NCBI RefSeq assembly: GCF_019649055.1
Contig: NW_026570224.1
Span: 3,639,750 to 3,703,749, forward strand
DNA from: Paramacrobiotus metropolitanus
Taxonomy: Eukaryota; Tardigrada; Eutardigrada; Parachela; Macrobiotidae
Length of the DNA: 64,000 nucleotides
Reading direction: 5' to 3'
The notes under the pieces are model-generated. The model did not search any database, was not told the DNA's origin, and worked only from the letters and a program-made list of their open reading frames with translations. This document shows, in pieces, positions 1 to 12,213 of the stretch. Each line of letters opens with the position of its first letter. Position 1 is the first letter of the stretch. The position numbers were made by a program, and so were the translations under genes.

Positions 1-173
1 TGTGTCACAAGTTCGTGTGCGGAGTTAAATAAATATACAATCATTCTAGAAGTTGAATGATTTTAAAATGTTTTCATGTGTTTCAAGTAAATGTGCGTAC
101 TCACTCTTTGGATCGATGTGATATTGTCGGCATATTCAATCCAATATCTTATGAAAATAATGATATGTACTGA

Positions 174-755
174 CTATGCTCCATAATTTAGGTCTGCTGC
201 ATTACAAAATTTATTGTTTAAAAAGAATCGCTGCTGAATATTGTTTGTCGCGCATAAAGTATTAATGACATGCATACCTGTTAACGAAAATACTATCTGC
301 GTACTATTCTTACCATCAGCGACAATTACTAATAAATTGGCCGGATCCAGTAGATAGCCGCGTCCAATTTCGTTCATAAAGACATAATTAGCCACCAGTT
401 CCACAATGCGAGCCTCCAGTTCGGGACAAGTGCGCACTTCCGGAGGCGCTAATATCGCTTGGGTTATCGTGATATTGTCGTATTTCCCTTGCACTTCACT
501 GACGGCCAGATCCGTGGGTGGACCAAGATAGTCGTAACTGTAGGGTAGCGATGTAAAGGACATCGCCATAATTAGCGTAATATTCCAAGCGGCGCATTTG
601 AAAATATTGGCAAAAACAAGCGTAATTACTATTCTGGTAAACATATTCGTATTAATAAAAGACATCCTAGAAGAATTAGAGCTTTTAATGGAAGACACCG
701 TCAGGATAAAATTTTGAAACCATTTAGTTACTGGTGCTACTTGAGTCGATTGCAC
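174..755 (-). CDS. Partial gene: N-terminal exon of a receptor with an ANF-receptor-like ectodomain
   Basis: Open frame at the left edge. The Met at 644 is followed by a hydrophobic signal-peptide-like stretch (MFTRIVITLVFANIF). Next comes an N-glycosylated segment with a GPPTDLAVSEVQGKY motif that resembles the first helix of the ligand-binding region of receptor guanylate cyclases (GPALDLAVEEVN-type). Several NxT/S sites and cysteines follow (TCPEL, TLCAT, FCNAA). The frame stops at 174, but a GT donor at 205-204 (exon end 206) would carry the gene past the window edge, so only the first exon is here. No kinase-like or cyclase domain is in the window. The family is inferred from one motif plus a secreted, glycosylated character. 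An unrelated receptor is possible. Confidence 0.45.
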   Translation of the reverse strand: MQSTQVAPVTKWFQNFILTVSSIKSSNSSRMSFINTNMFTRIVITLVFANIFKCAAWNITLIMAMSFTSLPYSYDYLGPPTDLAVSEVQGKYDNITITQAILAPPEVRTCPELEARIVELVANYVFMNEIGRGYLLDPANLLVIVADGKNSTQIVFSLTGMHVINTLCATNNIQQRFFLNNKFCNAADLNYGA

Positions 756-1016
756 AGTTATTGGCGGTTTTACGAAAGAAAAGTTTCAGACAGTAATCAA
801 TTATTTTTGCATTGTTCTATAATCTGAGCAGTTGCAGCGACCAATCTAACCGCACCCTTCCGAATTTTAATGTTGTTTGACAAGCGTTTTACCTTGCCAT
901 CTGAATATTAGCTGCTCACAGTCAGCACAGATTTGTCAGTAAACATGCGTAAGTTCAAAACAGTAATCAAGATGACAGGTACATTTGCGTTCAGGATCGA
1001 AAAACCTTTCAGTTCT

Positions 1017-1816
1017 TTATGCATTTAATTGCGCAACTAAACGCAGTTCAAGAATAATGCTGTACCAAATGATAAAAGCAGTGGCTATGAAGATAAAAAA
1101 GTAATCAACTGTACATTCATTTAAATGGCTTAAGGATAATAAGGTGTGCAAAAATACAAACAAACGGGCGCAGAAATTTTGATCCGGTCGACTTGGTGAA
1201 AAAGGCTGCTGGGTTGCTCGGGAGATGGCCAATGGTGTCGGTGGAGAATCGAGGTTGTCATCGACGGATACCGGAACACCTGCTGTATATATCGCGGCAA
1301 AGCTTTCGTAATGTGTTCGACATAGTGGACAAGTCCTATAACACCAATAACAAAATTTCAAATCGTCACTACACCCTCAGTTGAAATGCCTGGTATTTTT
1401 CTAACTTTACCACTTCTTTTTAACGAACCAATCAACTGGCACATAGTTTTCTAATATCTCGTTAATAGGTACTAATGTTACTTTCTTAATTAGTTATTAT
1501 TATTATATAAACATTAATCTAAATCTAACCATAAGCGCGACTGGCTTAGCAGTCGATAGCACCTGTGATTTTCCACCGATTTATTTTCTCCGGCGTATTC
1601 GTAGTGTTCTCTGCTGTCTAGTTGCCGTATTTCTCCTTGGAAATGATCCCATAACGCTATACAGTCATAGCAAAATTTGTGGAGGCATTGATTTAGCGAA
1701 ACAGTTCGGACATGGGCTCCGTATTCCGTAAATGGTAGTCCATCCATAGTCCGGTCGGTTCCTCCTTTAGCGAATGGTTCAAAGCAAATGCAACATGTTT
1801 CGGTATATTCGTCCAT
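1017..1816 (-). CDS. RING-finger protein with a C-terminal membrane anchor (probable E3 ubiquitin ligase)
   Basis: Two exons, 1816-1563 and 1335-1017, separated by a 227-bp GT-AG intron; phase 2 on both sides restores an Arg codon. Exon 1 carries ETCCICFEPF and CLHKFCYDCIALW, which supply Cys1-Cys2 and the Cys-x-His-x2-Cys-x2-Cys core. Exon 2 begins TCPLCR, the last Cys pair. This makes a C3HC4 RING with an unusually long loop of about 34 residues before the final pair. A Ser/Pro-rich linker follows, then a hydrophobic segment near the C-terminus (YFFIFIATAFIIWYSIIL), suggesting tail anchoring in an organelle or ER membrane. RING proteins of this layout transfer ubiquitin from an E2; the substrate is unknown. 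About 190 residues. The start is the first ATG of exon 1. Confidence 0.72.
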
Positions 1817-2330
1817 ATTCTGGAACTATCACATCCGTTTGTCATTTTACTTTATAATACATACATACATACATTTTTACATAATACATTGTGTTAGTTT
1901 TCAATATCAATGTTTGCAATACGGGAAATATTTTGCTGTTCCAAATTTCCCCGTGCGACTTTCAAAAGGACTATACAGCGTCACTGCCGAGTCAGGAACT
2001 GAACTCTGGACACCACGAAACCGTGCAAAGGGGCTGTCCCAAATTTAAGCCCGCTCCTCGCAGTCGTATACAATCAATCGTATCGCACCATTGACGGCGT
2101 TCGACAGTTGATTTTTGAAATAAAAAATTTTCCAACTTTTTAACTGGAAGTCGGGAAACCAGAATTGTTCTACAGTGAATTTGATTTGGTCTTTGTTACA
2201 GTGTTACTTATCATTTTGAATTACCCCTGCCTCTGAATCTGGTACATAGTATAAGTATCTGTAATCGTATTTTTGACTTTCACAGAGGAATCAGTTAGAG
2301 GGCTTTTAATTTGATGAATGGTGCTGCTTG
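1817..2330. other. Intergenic spacer, divergent promoters of RING gene and TYW3
   Basis: Lies between the ATG of the RING gene (-) and that of TYW3 (+), so it should hold both promoters. A short (ATAC)n tract is present at about 1858-1875. I see no further gene. Confidence 0.4.
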
Positions 2331-3589
2331 ATGGAGTCAATAGCAGACCATAAGTTTTTCGAGGAGAAACCCGCCGTTGTATCCGATCTGTGTCGGACGG
2401 ATGACACGAAGGACAACAGCAGAAAAGGCTCGTTTGACCGTGAAATCGAAGACTTATTGCTGTACCTTAATGATCTGCGGCAATTTGTTTCCACCAGTTC
2501 ATGTTCCGGGCGGGTTATTGTGTTTTCCCAGGTGTTTACTGGGTTTTAACCACGATTGAAGAATATGCTCATATATAAAGAAACGCGCAATGATGATCCT
2601 GAGTTAATGTTTTGTCTCTTTAGGGTGCGATAGGTAAGGGAGCGTGCCAATGGCATTTTGTTGCCCACAGCGAATATACGCCTACGCTCTTGGTAATTCC
2701 CGGTGTGCAGCAGTGTTGTATCTTTCTGAAAATTATCCGCATTAATTCATATGGTTTAGACAAGCTCCGTGGAATCCCTGACGAAGAACCCAGCGTTTTT
2801 CGAGAATGATGTTTTTCTCAAATTTGAACCATTTATTCTGCATGTGCGGTGCGAAACACTGGCGGATGCGCAGAAACTGGTAAGCGCCGAGCAGCGTTTT
2901 TAAAGATAAATTATACATAATCGTACAGAATGAATTCGAGATACGTTCTGTTTTACATTTTAACAGACTGTTCATAGTGCGTCTTTGCAGCATGCAATCT
3001 CGGTTCAGTCTGGCTTCCGCAACTCCGGAATTACCATTCGGAAAAAAGGGAAAGAGGGATTCGCAATGCACGTGGTAAGTTGACGATGGATTGTGTTTGT
3101 ACTCTAATAATCAAATACTCTAATAATCACTTTTGTATCCAAAAGTTTAACTATAAATAGCTTTCAGAAATTCGAGAAAATTGCTGAAAAGCGAGAAATG
3201 CGAATTTTTTAAAAGTAGAAATATCGGGTTACTGTTGCAGGCAGTCAGATGTACCCATAATTTTGAAATGCCACTCGTTTTGAATGGAAAATTGGTTACA
3301 AATAGCGAGGTAACACAATAACAACGTGAAAACGCATGTGAAACCTATGCTTTTGAACTTTGTGATTTGCATTATTTTTTTGTAATGGCACAGAGCCTCA
3401 TTAGCATTGGAGAACTTTTAGCTCGGAAGATGCAAAAGAATAACGACTTGATTGATCGGTAAGAAACACTGCAGTTTCTCCAGTTGTGAATACTGAGGTG
3501 TACCTATTTTTAGGTTTTTCCATTCATTAAAGAGCGCTTTTGAGATTTCAAAGCCAGATTCTGATCCGGCTACTATACAATTCTTCTAA
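2331..3589 (+). CDS. TYW3: tRNA wybutosine-synthesizing protein 3 homologue
   Basis: Seven exons: 2331-2531, 2624-2692, 2760-2879, 2967-3074, 3241-3309, 3394-3458, 3514-3589. All introns are GT-AG of about 55-130 bp, and phases are consistent throughout. The product is about 235 residues (human TYW3 is about 260). Family motifs appear in order: RKGSFDREI, TSSCSGRVIVF, a CQWHFVAH strand, LKFEPFILHVRC, DAQKL, SGFRNSGITI, KKGK and AVRCTHNFEMPL. TYW3 is the methyltransferase that methylates N4 of the yW-86 intermediate during wybutosine formation at position 37 of tRNA-Phe, acting in the cytosol. The start is the first in-frame ATG, about 30 codons before the conserved core. The gene looks intact. 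Confidence 0.93.
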
Positions 3590-4362
3590 AAAATGATCTG
3601 GAATACTAGCTATGTATCTGTAGTCTGTCAGTTGCGGTTGCTCGCAATCGAATTTTTCTCTCGGCTTGGACCAAGCAGACTTAGTCAGTTCCTTTCCAAA
3701 AATTATTAGCTTCGGTATGGATTGACAAGTTCATGTGTTTTCTTCGGCATTTGTATAGCTTTGATGTTTTGAATAAATATAAAAGAGATTGCCACAACGG
3801 CAAAGACAAGTTCCGTTTGGGCAGGACTGTTGCGATCTGTTTTTTTATAATATACAGTACAGTGGATATAAATAAACTAAATTTCTGTAATATACTTTTA
3901 TGCATTTATGTAAAGAGCATTTCCCGGCAGTCTTATTATACGCGAAGCAAAAAGTGTATTGGTAGTTCCATACAATTGCATGACGATATTAAATAGTCCT
4001 AGAGTGTGTAGGCTGATTAAAATTGCAAAATCGATAAATTATGACAGTGCACTGGATCGATGGGTTATGATATCCATATATCAAGTAAATAAGTCAAAAG
4101 CATGACGGATTCTCTTTCTCGAGAATTTTCACTATAAAGAGTTGTTTTTAGTTATGAATGGTTTTGAACCAGTTCTACCATTAATAGCGTTTTTATTGTT
4201 TTGTGTAGTTTGGCTTGTAAATAGTTTTACCTTGTGTGGTTGGTCTTGACTGGCTCCTTGATCCCTGGACTGAACGGCTTGTCCGTTGCTGGAAAAAAGT
4301 TAGATTCGTTTGTCTGATTGTCGCAGCTTAGCGTTAACTGTTAAATTAGAATAGTATCCACA
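3590..4362. other. Intergenic, no gene seen
   Basis: AT-rich sequence downstream of TYW3. Open frames on both strands are short and low-complexity, with no recognisable motif. Confidence 0.35.
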
Positions 4363-4784
4363 GGTGAACGATAAAATTCGATTTCTTACCTGGGGTTACT
4401 CTTCTGAATTAGCAGTACGTCGTGTACAGTTTTTGAAGGAATTGTTGAGACGAGATACTGTGCAACCATTGCTAGAACGAAGCGCTTTCAGCTGTGATGT
4501 GGACTGCTCATTTATTGTCCCTGTGTTGCTACATGGACTGGATGGAAGTGTATTTTGTATCACTCGTATTTACATTCCAATCGCTCTGAGCTGGCATTGC
4601 TAGTGGGGAAAGTTGCCAGGACATCAATAAGTCGATTTTGTGGATTATTGCATGCGTGATGCGGTTAGTACTATTGGACCCATTTACAGACGTATCTGTT
4701 TTGATAGTCCATGGAAAATCTGCCGCCGGTATTGTTGTGCTTGCTGCATCCAGTTCGCAACGATGGGAAAATGCATGTCGCAAG
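4363..4784 (+). other. Possible exons of an unrecognised gene
   Basis: Two coding-like stretches. One starts after a plausible acceptor (CCACAG at about 4362) and reads VNDKIRFLTWGYSSELAVRR. The other reads LLDPFTDVSVLIVHGK and ends QRWENACRK before a GTACTA donor at 4785. The frames differ between the two, and I could not find a convincing intron joining them. The residue pattern looks like soluble globular protein, but I recognise no family. It could be a decayed gene or chance open frame. Confidence 0.25.
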
Positions 4785-5760
4785 GTACTATGCGTAACAG
4801 TTATGTAGCGATTTTGACTGCCGTGGTGCCGTCATTGCTGGATTAAATACAAAATTACTCCAGTATATTGCGGGTAGAATGAAGCTTGCGTGTGCTGTCT
4901 GTTTTTTTTGAAAATGCACTAAATTCACCCATTTTTAAATACTTCATACTCTTAACTTTCGAACGAGTAAGCCGTAACTTACAGTAAAATGGAGTGACCC
5001 CGTACTCTGTAACACGTTCCAAACTTCCCATGTTCCCATACAAAATTAAACTGGTATACGAGTATAAAAATTGTACATAATTATGAGTAAAATTTTATGC
5101 GTTGATGGATGTCACTGCAGATAAACAAAAACCCACTACAGACCCCCTATAGTTTGCTAAATACAAATTAGCACTATACTCGTAGCTTTTATTAATTTGT
5201 GCATCTCTGAGTTTTATCTCTACAAATACGTTTTGAATAAATAAAAATCTCTGCCTCTTTTATATATATGGAACAGGCTAATAAAAAGGCGAACAGCTGC
5301 TGAGACTATTTTTGGAACCACATAACTCGCACTATTATAGTGAAACTATAGTGCAGTTATACCGAAAGCGTTCATGCCATGTAGACATCTGATTGTCAGT
5401 TGTTGACTGGCAGATTGAGGTATAATCGGCTCTGCAGTCATTTTGTAGATACCTTTTAGGTGTAGGCTGAGGTGGGATCGATGCCGCAGGTTACATTTGC
5501 GATTCCATTTCGTGCCTCTTTATCGAGCGTGTGAGTTCCGGCACCTCGCATTCCTGTGAACACTACCTACTTGATTAACATTCTATGCACATCAACTTTT
5601 GATCAAGAGCCTTCCCAGTGCACAGTTGCGCACATTAGCGTGGCCTTAACGAACATTTTGTCTGTGGATGTGAGAGCCCATTGACTTGTATGTCGATATT
5701 AATTTCGCTGTTGATCGGTGTGATACAGGTGGCTGGCGTACAATAACGGCCTCTATATAT
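4785..5760. other. Intergenic, no gene seen
   Basis: No supported exon. It contains the promoter side of the IFT46-like gene that begins at 5761. Confidence 0.3.
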
Positions 5761-8442
5761 ATGGACAACATACCGGATGGACGGAAAGCACCATCCCCGG
5801 AAAGCAGGCGTCGGGCTCGGTTATCCTTCGATGATGATGATGAAGACGATTACGATATTCAATCTGCACGCACAGGTTAGTTAGAGAGTTCAGCCGACTT
5901 GACGCCGGAATCGGATCATACGTCGATGGATTAGCCGCAGTGTGCTGTGTACCATTAAATAATCGCCCGACTGATTCTTCTTGCATTTCATTTGATCGAT
6001 TTTTATTGCGATCTGCTGCTCTTTATTTTTCCTCTCCTGCCGAGCAGGGATCGTATTTTATCATCTTTCAGGAAATAGGTCAGCATTCAACAGCGACATG
6101 CAGCGGCCAAAGATGGTGTACTCCAGGGCGGAAGACGAAGAAGCTGGTTTTATGGAAACCAAGGTGAGGTGTTCCGTAAAAATGGCAACTAATTCGGTTT
6201 TTATTGCGCATTATATTTTGTAGCCTATCATCGCGCGAACATTAGCCAGGCAGTCAATTGATAAACATATCACTGAACAAGAAGTGGAAGCAATTGCTTT
6301 AGATGGACTTGGAGGGAGAGATGACGAAGAATCAAGGTAATAATTCAATTTAACCAGCGTCATGACGGATTACATAATAAGCAGTAGCTAGCCGTTACAT
6401 TTTCATACGATTGTGCTTCATCAAGGTTGTTTCAGCTCGTGCGTATACTGCATTACACAGTCCAAATTTTTCTTGTGTTGATATTGAGTATTAAGCAGTA
6501 TTCTGGTATTCCTTGTTTCGTAGTTGCATATCGTATAATTGCATTATAACATAAAATAATTATTGTGTTGCATTTCGTTCGCCGCTTTGCGTTGGCGAAA
6601 TTATTCAACCATGGTTACAGATACCACAAAGACCGACCACGAGCGCCAAGAGTTCCCTTTCGAGGCAGCAGAGTAAGTATTTTTTATTCTGAGTGATCTT
6701 TTGAATAACTGCCCAACTGTAATAATTTTTAAAGGTTAGCACGGACGACCAGCATAGCGAAGAATTGCGTCGGCATTTCCAACGGCGCAGCTCCTTGCGT
6801 AAAGCACCGGAAGTCGCAGCTGGCAACTTGGACATGGGAACTGGATTGTCTTCGGTGGGTAGAAAGGCCGCCCATCTTTTCTTTAAAAAAGTATCGAGTG
6901 TGACCATCGTGCCGGTAACATTAACGAAGAATCGAGAGAATTAACGTTAATTGATACTGTCTTGTGAGTACGATGCTGCACGTGAAATCTAGATTTCTCA
7001 TTTATCTGGATGCACCGAAAATCAGACTCTTGATTGAGATTATGAAACAATTTTGGTTTTTATATTTGAACAGGATCGCATTTCCTCTCCGAACCCGCCA
7101 GGGACAAATGAAAAAATTGATGCTTGGCTGGACGAGATGAAACGGAATCGGCCGCGTTCGGCTGCTGTTACAAAGATTCAGTATTCAAAGTATGCAGTTA
7201 CAGTAGTACTTACTCGTACTTCAATTGCATATTGGCTGGGATATCGCTTTCATGGCTGTGTTTTGGGTTTAATAAAACAAAACTGTGAAGTCTTTATTAA
7301 TGTTTGTCTGCATCGTAGCCCAATGCCGGACACGGAAACATTAATGCAGGGATGGCCGAGTGGTATGGAGCACATGTTGCGTTATCCAGAACAAACCATT
7401 TCCAATCTCGACTGTTCTCTGGAGGAATATATCGATATTATTTGTGGTACGTACGCAAATGTGGTATAACGTTTCACAGGTAGGAGTGCAGTCATTTCAC
7501 AGTGTACAAGCCCTACTAACCCGGCTAACAGCAAGCGGTGACCTTTAACGGTGCAAATCGAACATAGAAAGCTTGCCTCAAGAAAGCAGTCTGTTGTAAG
7601 GTGTTATTGACCTTGGACATTTTGAAGTCAAGGATGAAAGCTATGGATAAATGCAGAATAAATTTCAAAGATGTTTTTGACGAAATTATAGCAAGTAGCA
7701 AGGTGGAATGCTGGTGGAATGATCTGTTCAGCTTATATTTAGATTTCAAGGACATTCCAAGGTGAGCATTCTTTATGGATTCTCAAGTTGACGCGTCCGA
7801 GTTTTTAAACTTTTTCCGGTGATAGTACAGCAGCCGGTTATTGCGCGCACATTTTGAGTTTAAATCGGTGAAATTCAATGTTTTGAGCACCAAAAGCAGT
7901 AACGTACACTATAGAACTGTTTACGAGTCCGCAGTGGTGTTTTTTCTCGCAAGAGGGGTGCAAACGAGTAGAAACTCAGCTTAATTAATGACCGGTATGG
8001 ATTTCGCAGCGCTGGTGGGCATCCCGGTGTATGATGGCAACAGGATGGAATCGCTACACCATCTGTTCAGCTTATATTTAGATTTCAAGGACATTCCAAG
8101 GTGAGCATTCGTTATGGATTTTCAAGTTGCATATGGAGCAAAGTGTATCTGTTATTAGGTCTATGTGATAGTTACGACCGGCGGATCATATACATGCGAA
8201 AAGGCTTTATCGCCAGAAAATTGGCTCAGATCTATGGACTAATGGTCTTGCGCAAGCATACGGGATTCAGCTTGGTGTTGCAATTTGTACATGTTATCGA
8301 TTTTTTACTCAGTGAGCACGGCAGTGAGCACGCTGAGCAGAACGCATGCGGCGCATTAAAGGTTTGGTCCTGGGGGCGCCTGTACAGCAAGAAGATTTTT
8401 GTACTCGTAATGTCTAATTACATCCTCTTCAGTGCTGTGTGA
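5761..8442 (+). CDS. IFT46: Intraflagellar transport protein 46 homologue with atypical N-terminal half
   Basis: Eight well-phased exons: 5761-5875, 6072-6163, 6224-6336, 6621-6672, 6735-6914, 7074-7189, 7319-7446 and 8010-8100. A possible ninth, 8313-8442, ends in TGA. The C-terminal part follows IFT46 closely: KIDAWLDEM, NPMPDTETLMQGW, LDCSLEEYIDIIC, GIPVYDGNRMESLHHLFSLYLDF. IFT46 is an IFT-B complex subunit needed to carry outer-arm dynein into cilia. The first five exons are acidic then basic (DDDDEDDYD; RAPRVPFRGSR; FQRRSSLRK), and I do not find the usual central block with the IPDFIPAVGDIDAFL motif. The N-terminal acidic character does match the family. The last exon is the least certain part. 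Confidence 0.8.
7719..7791 (+). repeat. Partial duplicate of IFT46 exon 8 and its donor site
   Basis: This stretch in the intron between exons 7 and 8 is nearly identical to 8059-8131. It includes the codons for HLFSLYLDFKDIP and the GTGAGCATT donor beyond them. It begins inside the exon and lacks the exon's acceptor half, so it is unlikely to be spliced in as a proper exon. The two copies lie 340 bp apart in direct orientation. Confidence 0.8.
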
Positions 8443-9242
8443 CTGGAGTAAATAGGAAAAAATAAAGCGCGAAACAATTCACAGAATTAGTCGAGCTGGA
8501 TACGTGGCAAAATTGAAAAAAATCTCGATACTGTCTCAAAAAAAACTTTAAGAAATCCCTATTGTGTAGTTTATAAAGGACGTCTTAATTGAAATATGAC
8601 AATGCCTGCCAGTTACGACCAACGAGGATAACGTTACACAATGGATCTTCCATAAAATTAATATGTTAAGGGGCGTGATCAGAAAACATAATATATGTAT
8701 TTCGGTTTCCGTACATTTTTGCGTTAAAACTAAGAAACTGGTCACATTAACAGGTTACTGTAACTTAAGTTTAAATTTTAAAACAGAAAAATGAAAGTGC
8801 GTTGTTTGGGAAAATCCTCCATGCCGTATGCAACCGCACACGGGGATTAATTTCTGTGAAAGGTTTTCAGTGCCCCTGGGCACTAGTTGGCAATCAGCTT
8901 GAGAGCTTGCAAACGCTCAAAGTGGAAGTAAACATTCCGCGGGGCAGTTCACAGCAGCTGACTAATGCTGGCTTCTTATCACACATTATTTTTCAACTTT
9001 AAGGTCTAAGGAAGTTTATCGCTTCGTAGTGTCAAATAGTCAACCAGAATAACCTCTTACCAGAGTTGATATCGGATATATTCACAAGCAGTATCGGATG
9101 AATAGTGGACAGTTGTGTGAAGGTTGATTTGTGTTATCGTGATGCTCTACAACACCAATCAGCATACACTGATTGGGACTGTCAGGTTCTTGTCTAGAAC
9201 CAGTAGACAGTTCTCTTGGACATCGTTGAACACGTGTTGGCA
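8443..9242. other. Intergenic, no gene seen
   Basis: AT-rich. A single open frame around 8802-9000 has no family features. It precedes the Ig-like gene and should include its promoter. Confidence 0.3.
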
Positions 9243-11237
9243 ATGCTTTTATATCTTCCTTTTCAGCTGATATTTTCCTATCTACTGTGCATAGTGGTTA
9301 TCGATGGATTCCGAATCACCGGGATTAATTTGACGGAGGAATTTCGTGGCCTTGACTTCCATGCGATTCTGCTGACGCTCAACTCCAGTGCCGTACTTTC
9401 GTGTGGTGGATATGGTGGAAATGCTACCTGGACGAATCCGTCCTTGGCTCAATTCTCTGAGGGATCTCGGCCTGTGGATCTGCGGACACGGGTGGATGGA
9501 AATGGGACACTTAAGCTGTCTTCCATAACCAGGGAGGATGGAGGTTAGTTCCGTCAATTCTCTCAGATTTGATACGGATGGTCGGGATGGATTTTACTTT
9601 ATATATCTGTAGTATATATATCTGTTTAATATTACAAATGTATTAATTTTGTTTGTACGTTATCTTTGGCTCATTTATTTCTCCGGGTTTCCGAAATAAT
9701 CATTAAATTTTTTGGCACTGATTTGGCTAAATACAAACTACAAATTGAGGACGTTTAAGTACTGTTAGCTTGTTAAAATGTTATTATTTAATGTTATACT
9801 CATTAGTCAGTATACTGTACATTTTCAGATATTTTGACATTGTCGTTATTTTAAAGCCGACACTTTAACTGCGGAATGCGGTAACGTGGGGTAAAACAAT
9901 TGTCGAGTTGGAATAGCTGATCTTCGTACAAAATAAATTTTTTTACACAATTGAGCTCGTCTTGCAGTGTATTGAGTTTTTGTAATTCAGTGGCAAGCAG
10001 TGAGTTATCTGATCGGATTTAATTAACAATAAATAGTGCAAAAATTTTATTGTTGAATAATAGCACTGCTTATTTACCTGTCATTGTGGACAGTAACTTT
10101 CCGAGGGAATAGATTTTATTCGTTCTCGACTTTATGTCAGTGATGTTTGATGTAAATAGAGTAGAAGTACTGTAGATGGCGCAGCTGAACTAATTTTTAT
10201 TCTCTTTAGGCTTTTACTGGTGCAGTCGCGCTGACAACACTACCGCCTCTTCCGTCTGGCACGTAATGATCGACCCATGGTTCCGTCACAATGTGGAAAT
10301 GGAAAGCATCACCTACGGATGGTTCGCGGGACTGGGCACGCTTTTGATCGGTATCACTGTGGGCATGATGAAGGTCGTGGTGCGCCTGTGTTGTCCGCAG
10401 TGTCACGCACGGGACAGTGCCGCTGCCCGTGTCCAGCAGGTCCGGCAGCTGATTGTCAATCTTGAAGAATATCGACATGACCAAGCCACGCGCATGCGCG
10501 ATAACTACAACTCCCAGGTGAACAAACTGAAAGAAAGCTGTGCTCAGCAGATGGAAAGTCTTCGCGATCACTACGGGACCAAAATAGCACGTTTCCGCAA
10601 CTATCGCCTCCCGCTGGGCAACTTCCGCGAACAGTACTGGCAGCAGTGCAGCCGGATACGCGATTACAGTTCGGTACAGATGGAACGACTGCAGGACAAC
10701 TACGCCAAGAATCTGGGACGATTACGCACGTACAGTGTGGTGCAGTTGGAACGCTTTCGTGAGCAGTACAAAATCCAACACAAGCATATGGTGAAAATTC
10801 TGGAAGCCATGAATTTTAACATGGAAACATGTCGCAGCGGGGAGATGACGCCGGGGGATTCTATGGCTTTGAATATAGAACTGAGTCTGGCCAATATGCC
10901 CATGGAGTCGTCGGTGGGACGGGGTCGGTCGGCTTCGTCGGACAGTATAACCATTGAGCAGGGTGAGACGGAGTTTATTGTACAAGTTGGTATGGAAGTG
11001 CCCTTACGCTTCGAAATGCAGTCGTCCTCCCTGATGGATGCTTCCAGTCTGAATTATGCTACTCCGCCGACGGGGAGCTTCTTTGATCAAGAGGAAGGTG
11101 CACCACCGGTGTTGAGTGAGAATAAAGTATTAGAAGGGACGGAAAATAGTGCAGAAGGGCTCGAAACTGGATTGGGTCAAGGAAATGAAAATGGAAGTGG
11201 TGATAAAGCGCTGACATATTTTGAATCGCCTGTCTAA
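9243..11237 (+). CDS. Single-pass membrane protein with one Ig-like domain and a periodic helical cytoplasmic tail
   Basis: Exons 9243-9543 and 10210-11237, joined by a 666-bp GT-AG intron in phase 1; about 442 residues. Signal peptide at residues 1-20 (LLYLPFQLIFSYLLCIVV). An Ig V/I-type domain follows: the first Cys in AVLSCGG, then ATW, then KLSSITREDGG/FYWC across the splice junction, matching the DxGxYxC hallmark. NLT, NSS, NAT, NGT and NTT sequons support an extracellular position. A transmembrane segment (WFAGLGTLLIGITVGMMKVVV) leads to a Cys-rich juxtamembrane patch (RLCCPQC). The tail then shows a repeated pattern such as ESLRDHY, SRIRDY, ERLQDNY, ERFREQY at about 18-residue spacing, predicted helical. 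The end is Ser/Glu-rich and disordered. Likely a cell-surface adhesion or signalling receptor; I cannot name the orthologue. Confidence 0.8.
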
Positions 11238-12213
11238 ACTATTTTTCTTTTTTTTTGTTCTTATTCGGTTTTACTGGTGTGAACTCTGAATTGACGTTTC
11301 AAACAGTTTGGCATCTCTCTGAAATTTTACTCAGAAATTATGTAGTAGGTAGTTTTATTCAGATTACTTTGTGAAAATGTTTTCGCGTAGTAAGAAAAAG
11401 ATCAATAATACGTCCGGCCTCATAGTCTGGGGATCTTGCTAACCAAAAACTTTGGAAAAAAAACTGACACCACCATCAAATTGGCCATGGTCCAGAGCTA
11501 GGTCACATATATTTGATTTTAATTCGTTCGACTAGAGTCGTGCCGGCATGATGCCGCAACGTTTTGTTTGCGAACGTGAACTTTATAACGCATTTAAAAA
11601 AGATCGATCATACGTGCGGCCTCCCCACAGTCCGGAGATCTCTAACCAAATACCTTTTAAAAATCTGACCATGACACCGCCGGCAGAGCGGCCGTGCCCG
11701 GGCCGTGGTCCAGACTCCAGAACTGCTTCACATGGCTTTTGGTATTTAATACTACGATCGAATCGTCGCGCTCTAGATCGTTTTTCATCAAAGGTTTTGA
11801 ATAATCGCGTACAAGTATAAAATAATATAAGCTGAACTTGAGGGGGTGAACCGGTACTGTGGTACTGTACATATTGTACATGGACCAAATTCGTGTACGC
11901 GTTTTAATTGGTGGTTATCAACAACTTGCGTAGTTAAGATTTATTACTCATTTGAAAACCCAAATTAACAAACTAAAAAAATTATAAATTTTATTTTATA
12001 AATTTGTGGATATAAAATGAAAAAAAAAACTGAAGGACTAGAACCGTGTAACTTTATTGGCACCCAGGCCGAATTAATACTATAACAAAACAATCCCAAC
12101 CGAATTTTTGTTGCCGTTTCTTTGCTCTCCAACCCCAACTACAACAGTACAGCAATAAAAAAAATCCCCACTTATTTTAAAGGATTTCAACAGATTTTGA
12201 TGTTCAATTGAAT
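11238..12213. other. Intergenic with a diverged direct repeat
   Basis: Two related copies lie in direct orientation at about 11397-11505 and 11601-11715. Shared blocks include an ACGTSCGGCCTC core, a TCTAACCAAA-type block and a GGTCCAGA block. Copy two is the more GC-rich. Short open frames across it are incidental. No gene recognised. Confidence 0.45.

Noticed and set aside
9282-9557. Minus-strand frame opposite the Ig-domain exon
   Set aside because: Antisense to an exon with signal peptide and Ig hallmark; no supporting features.
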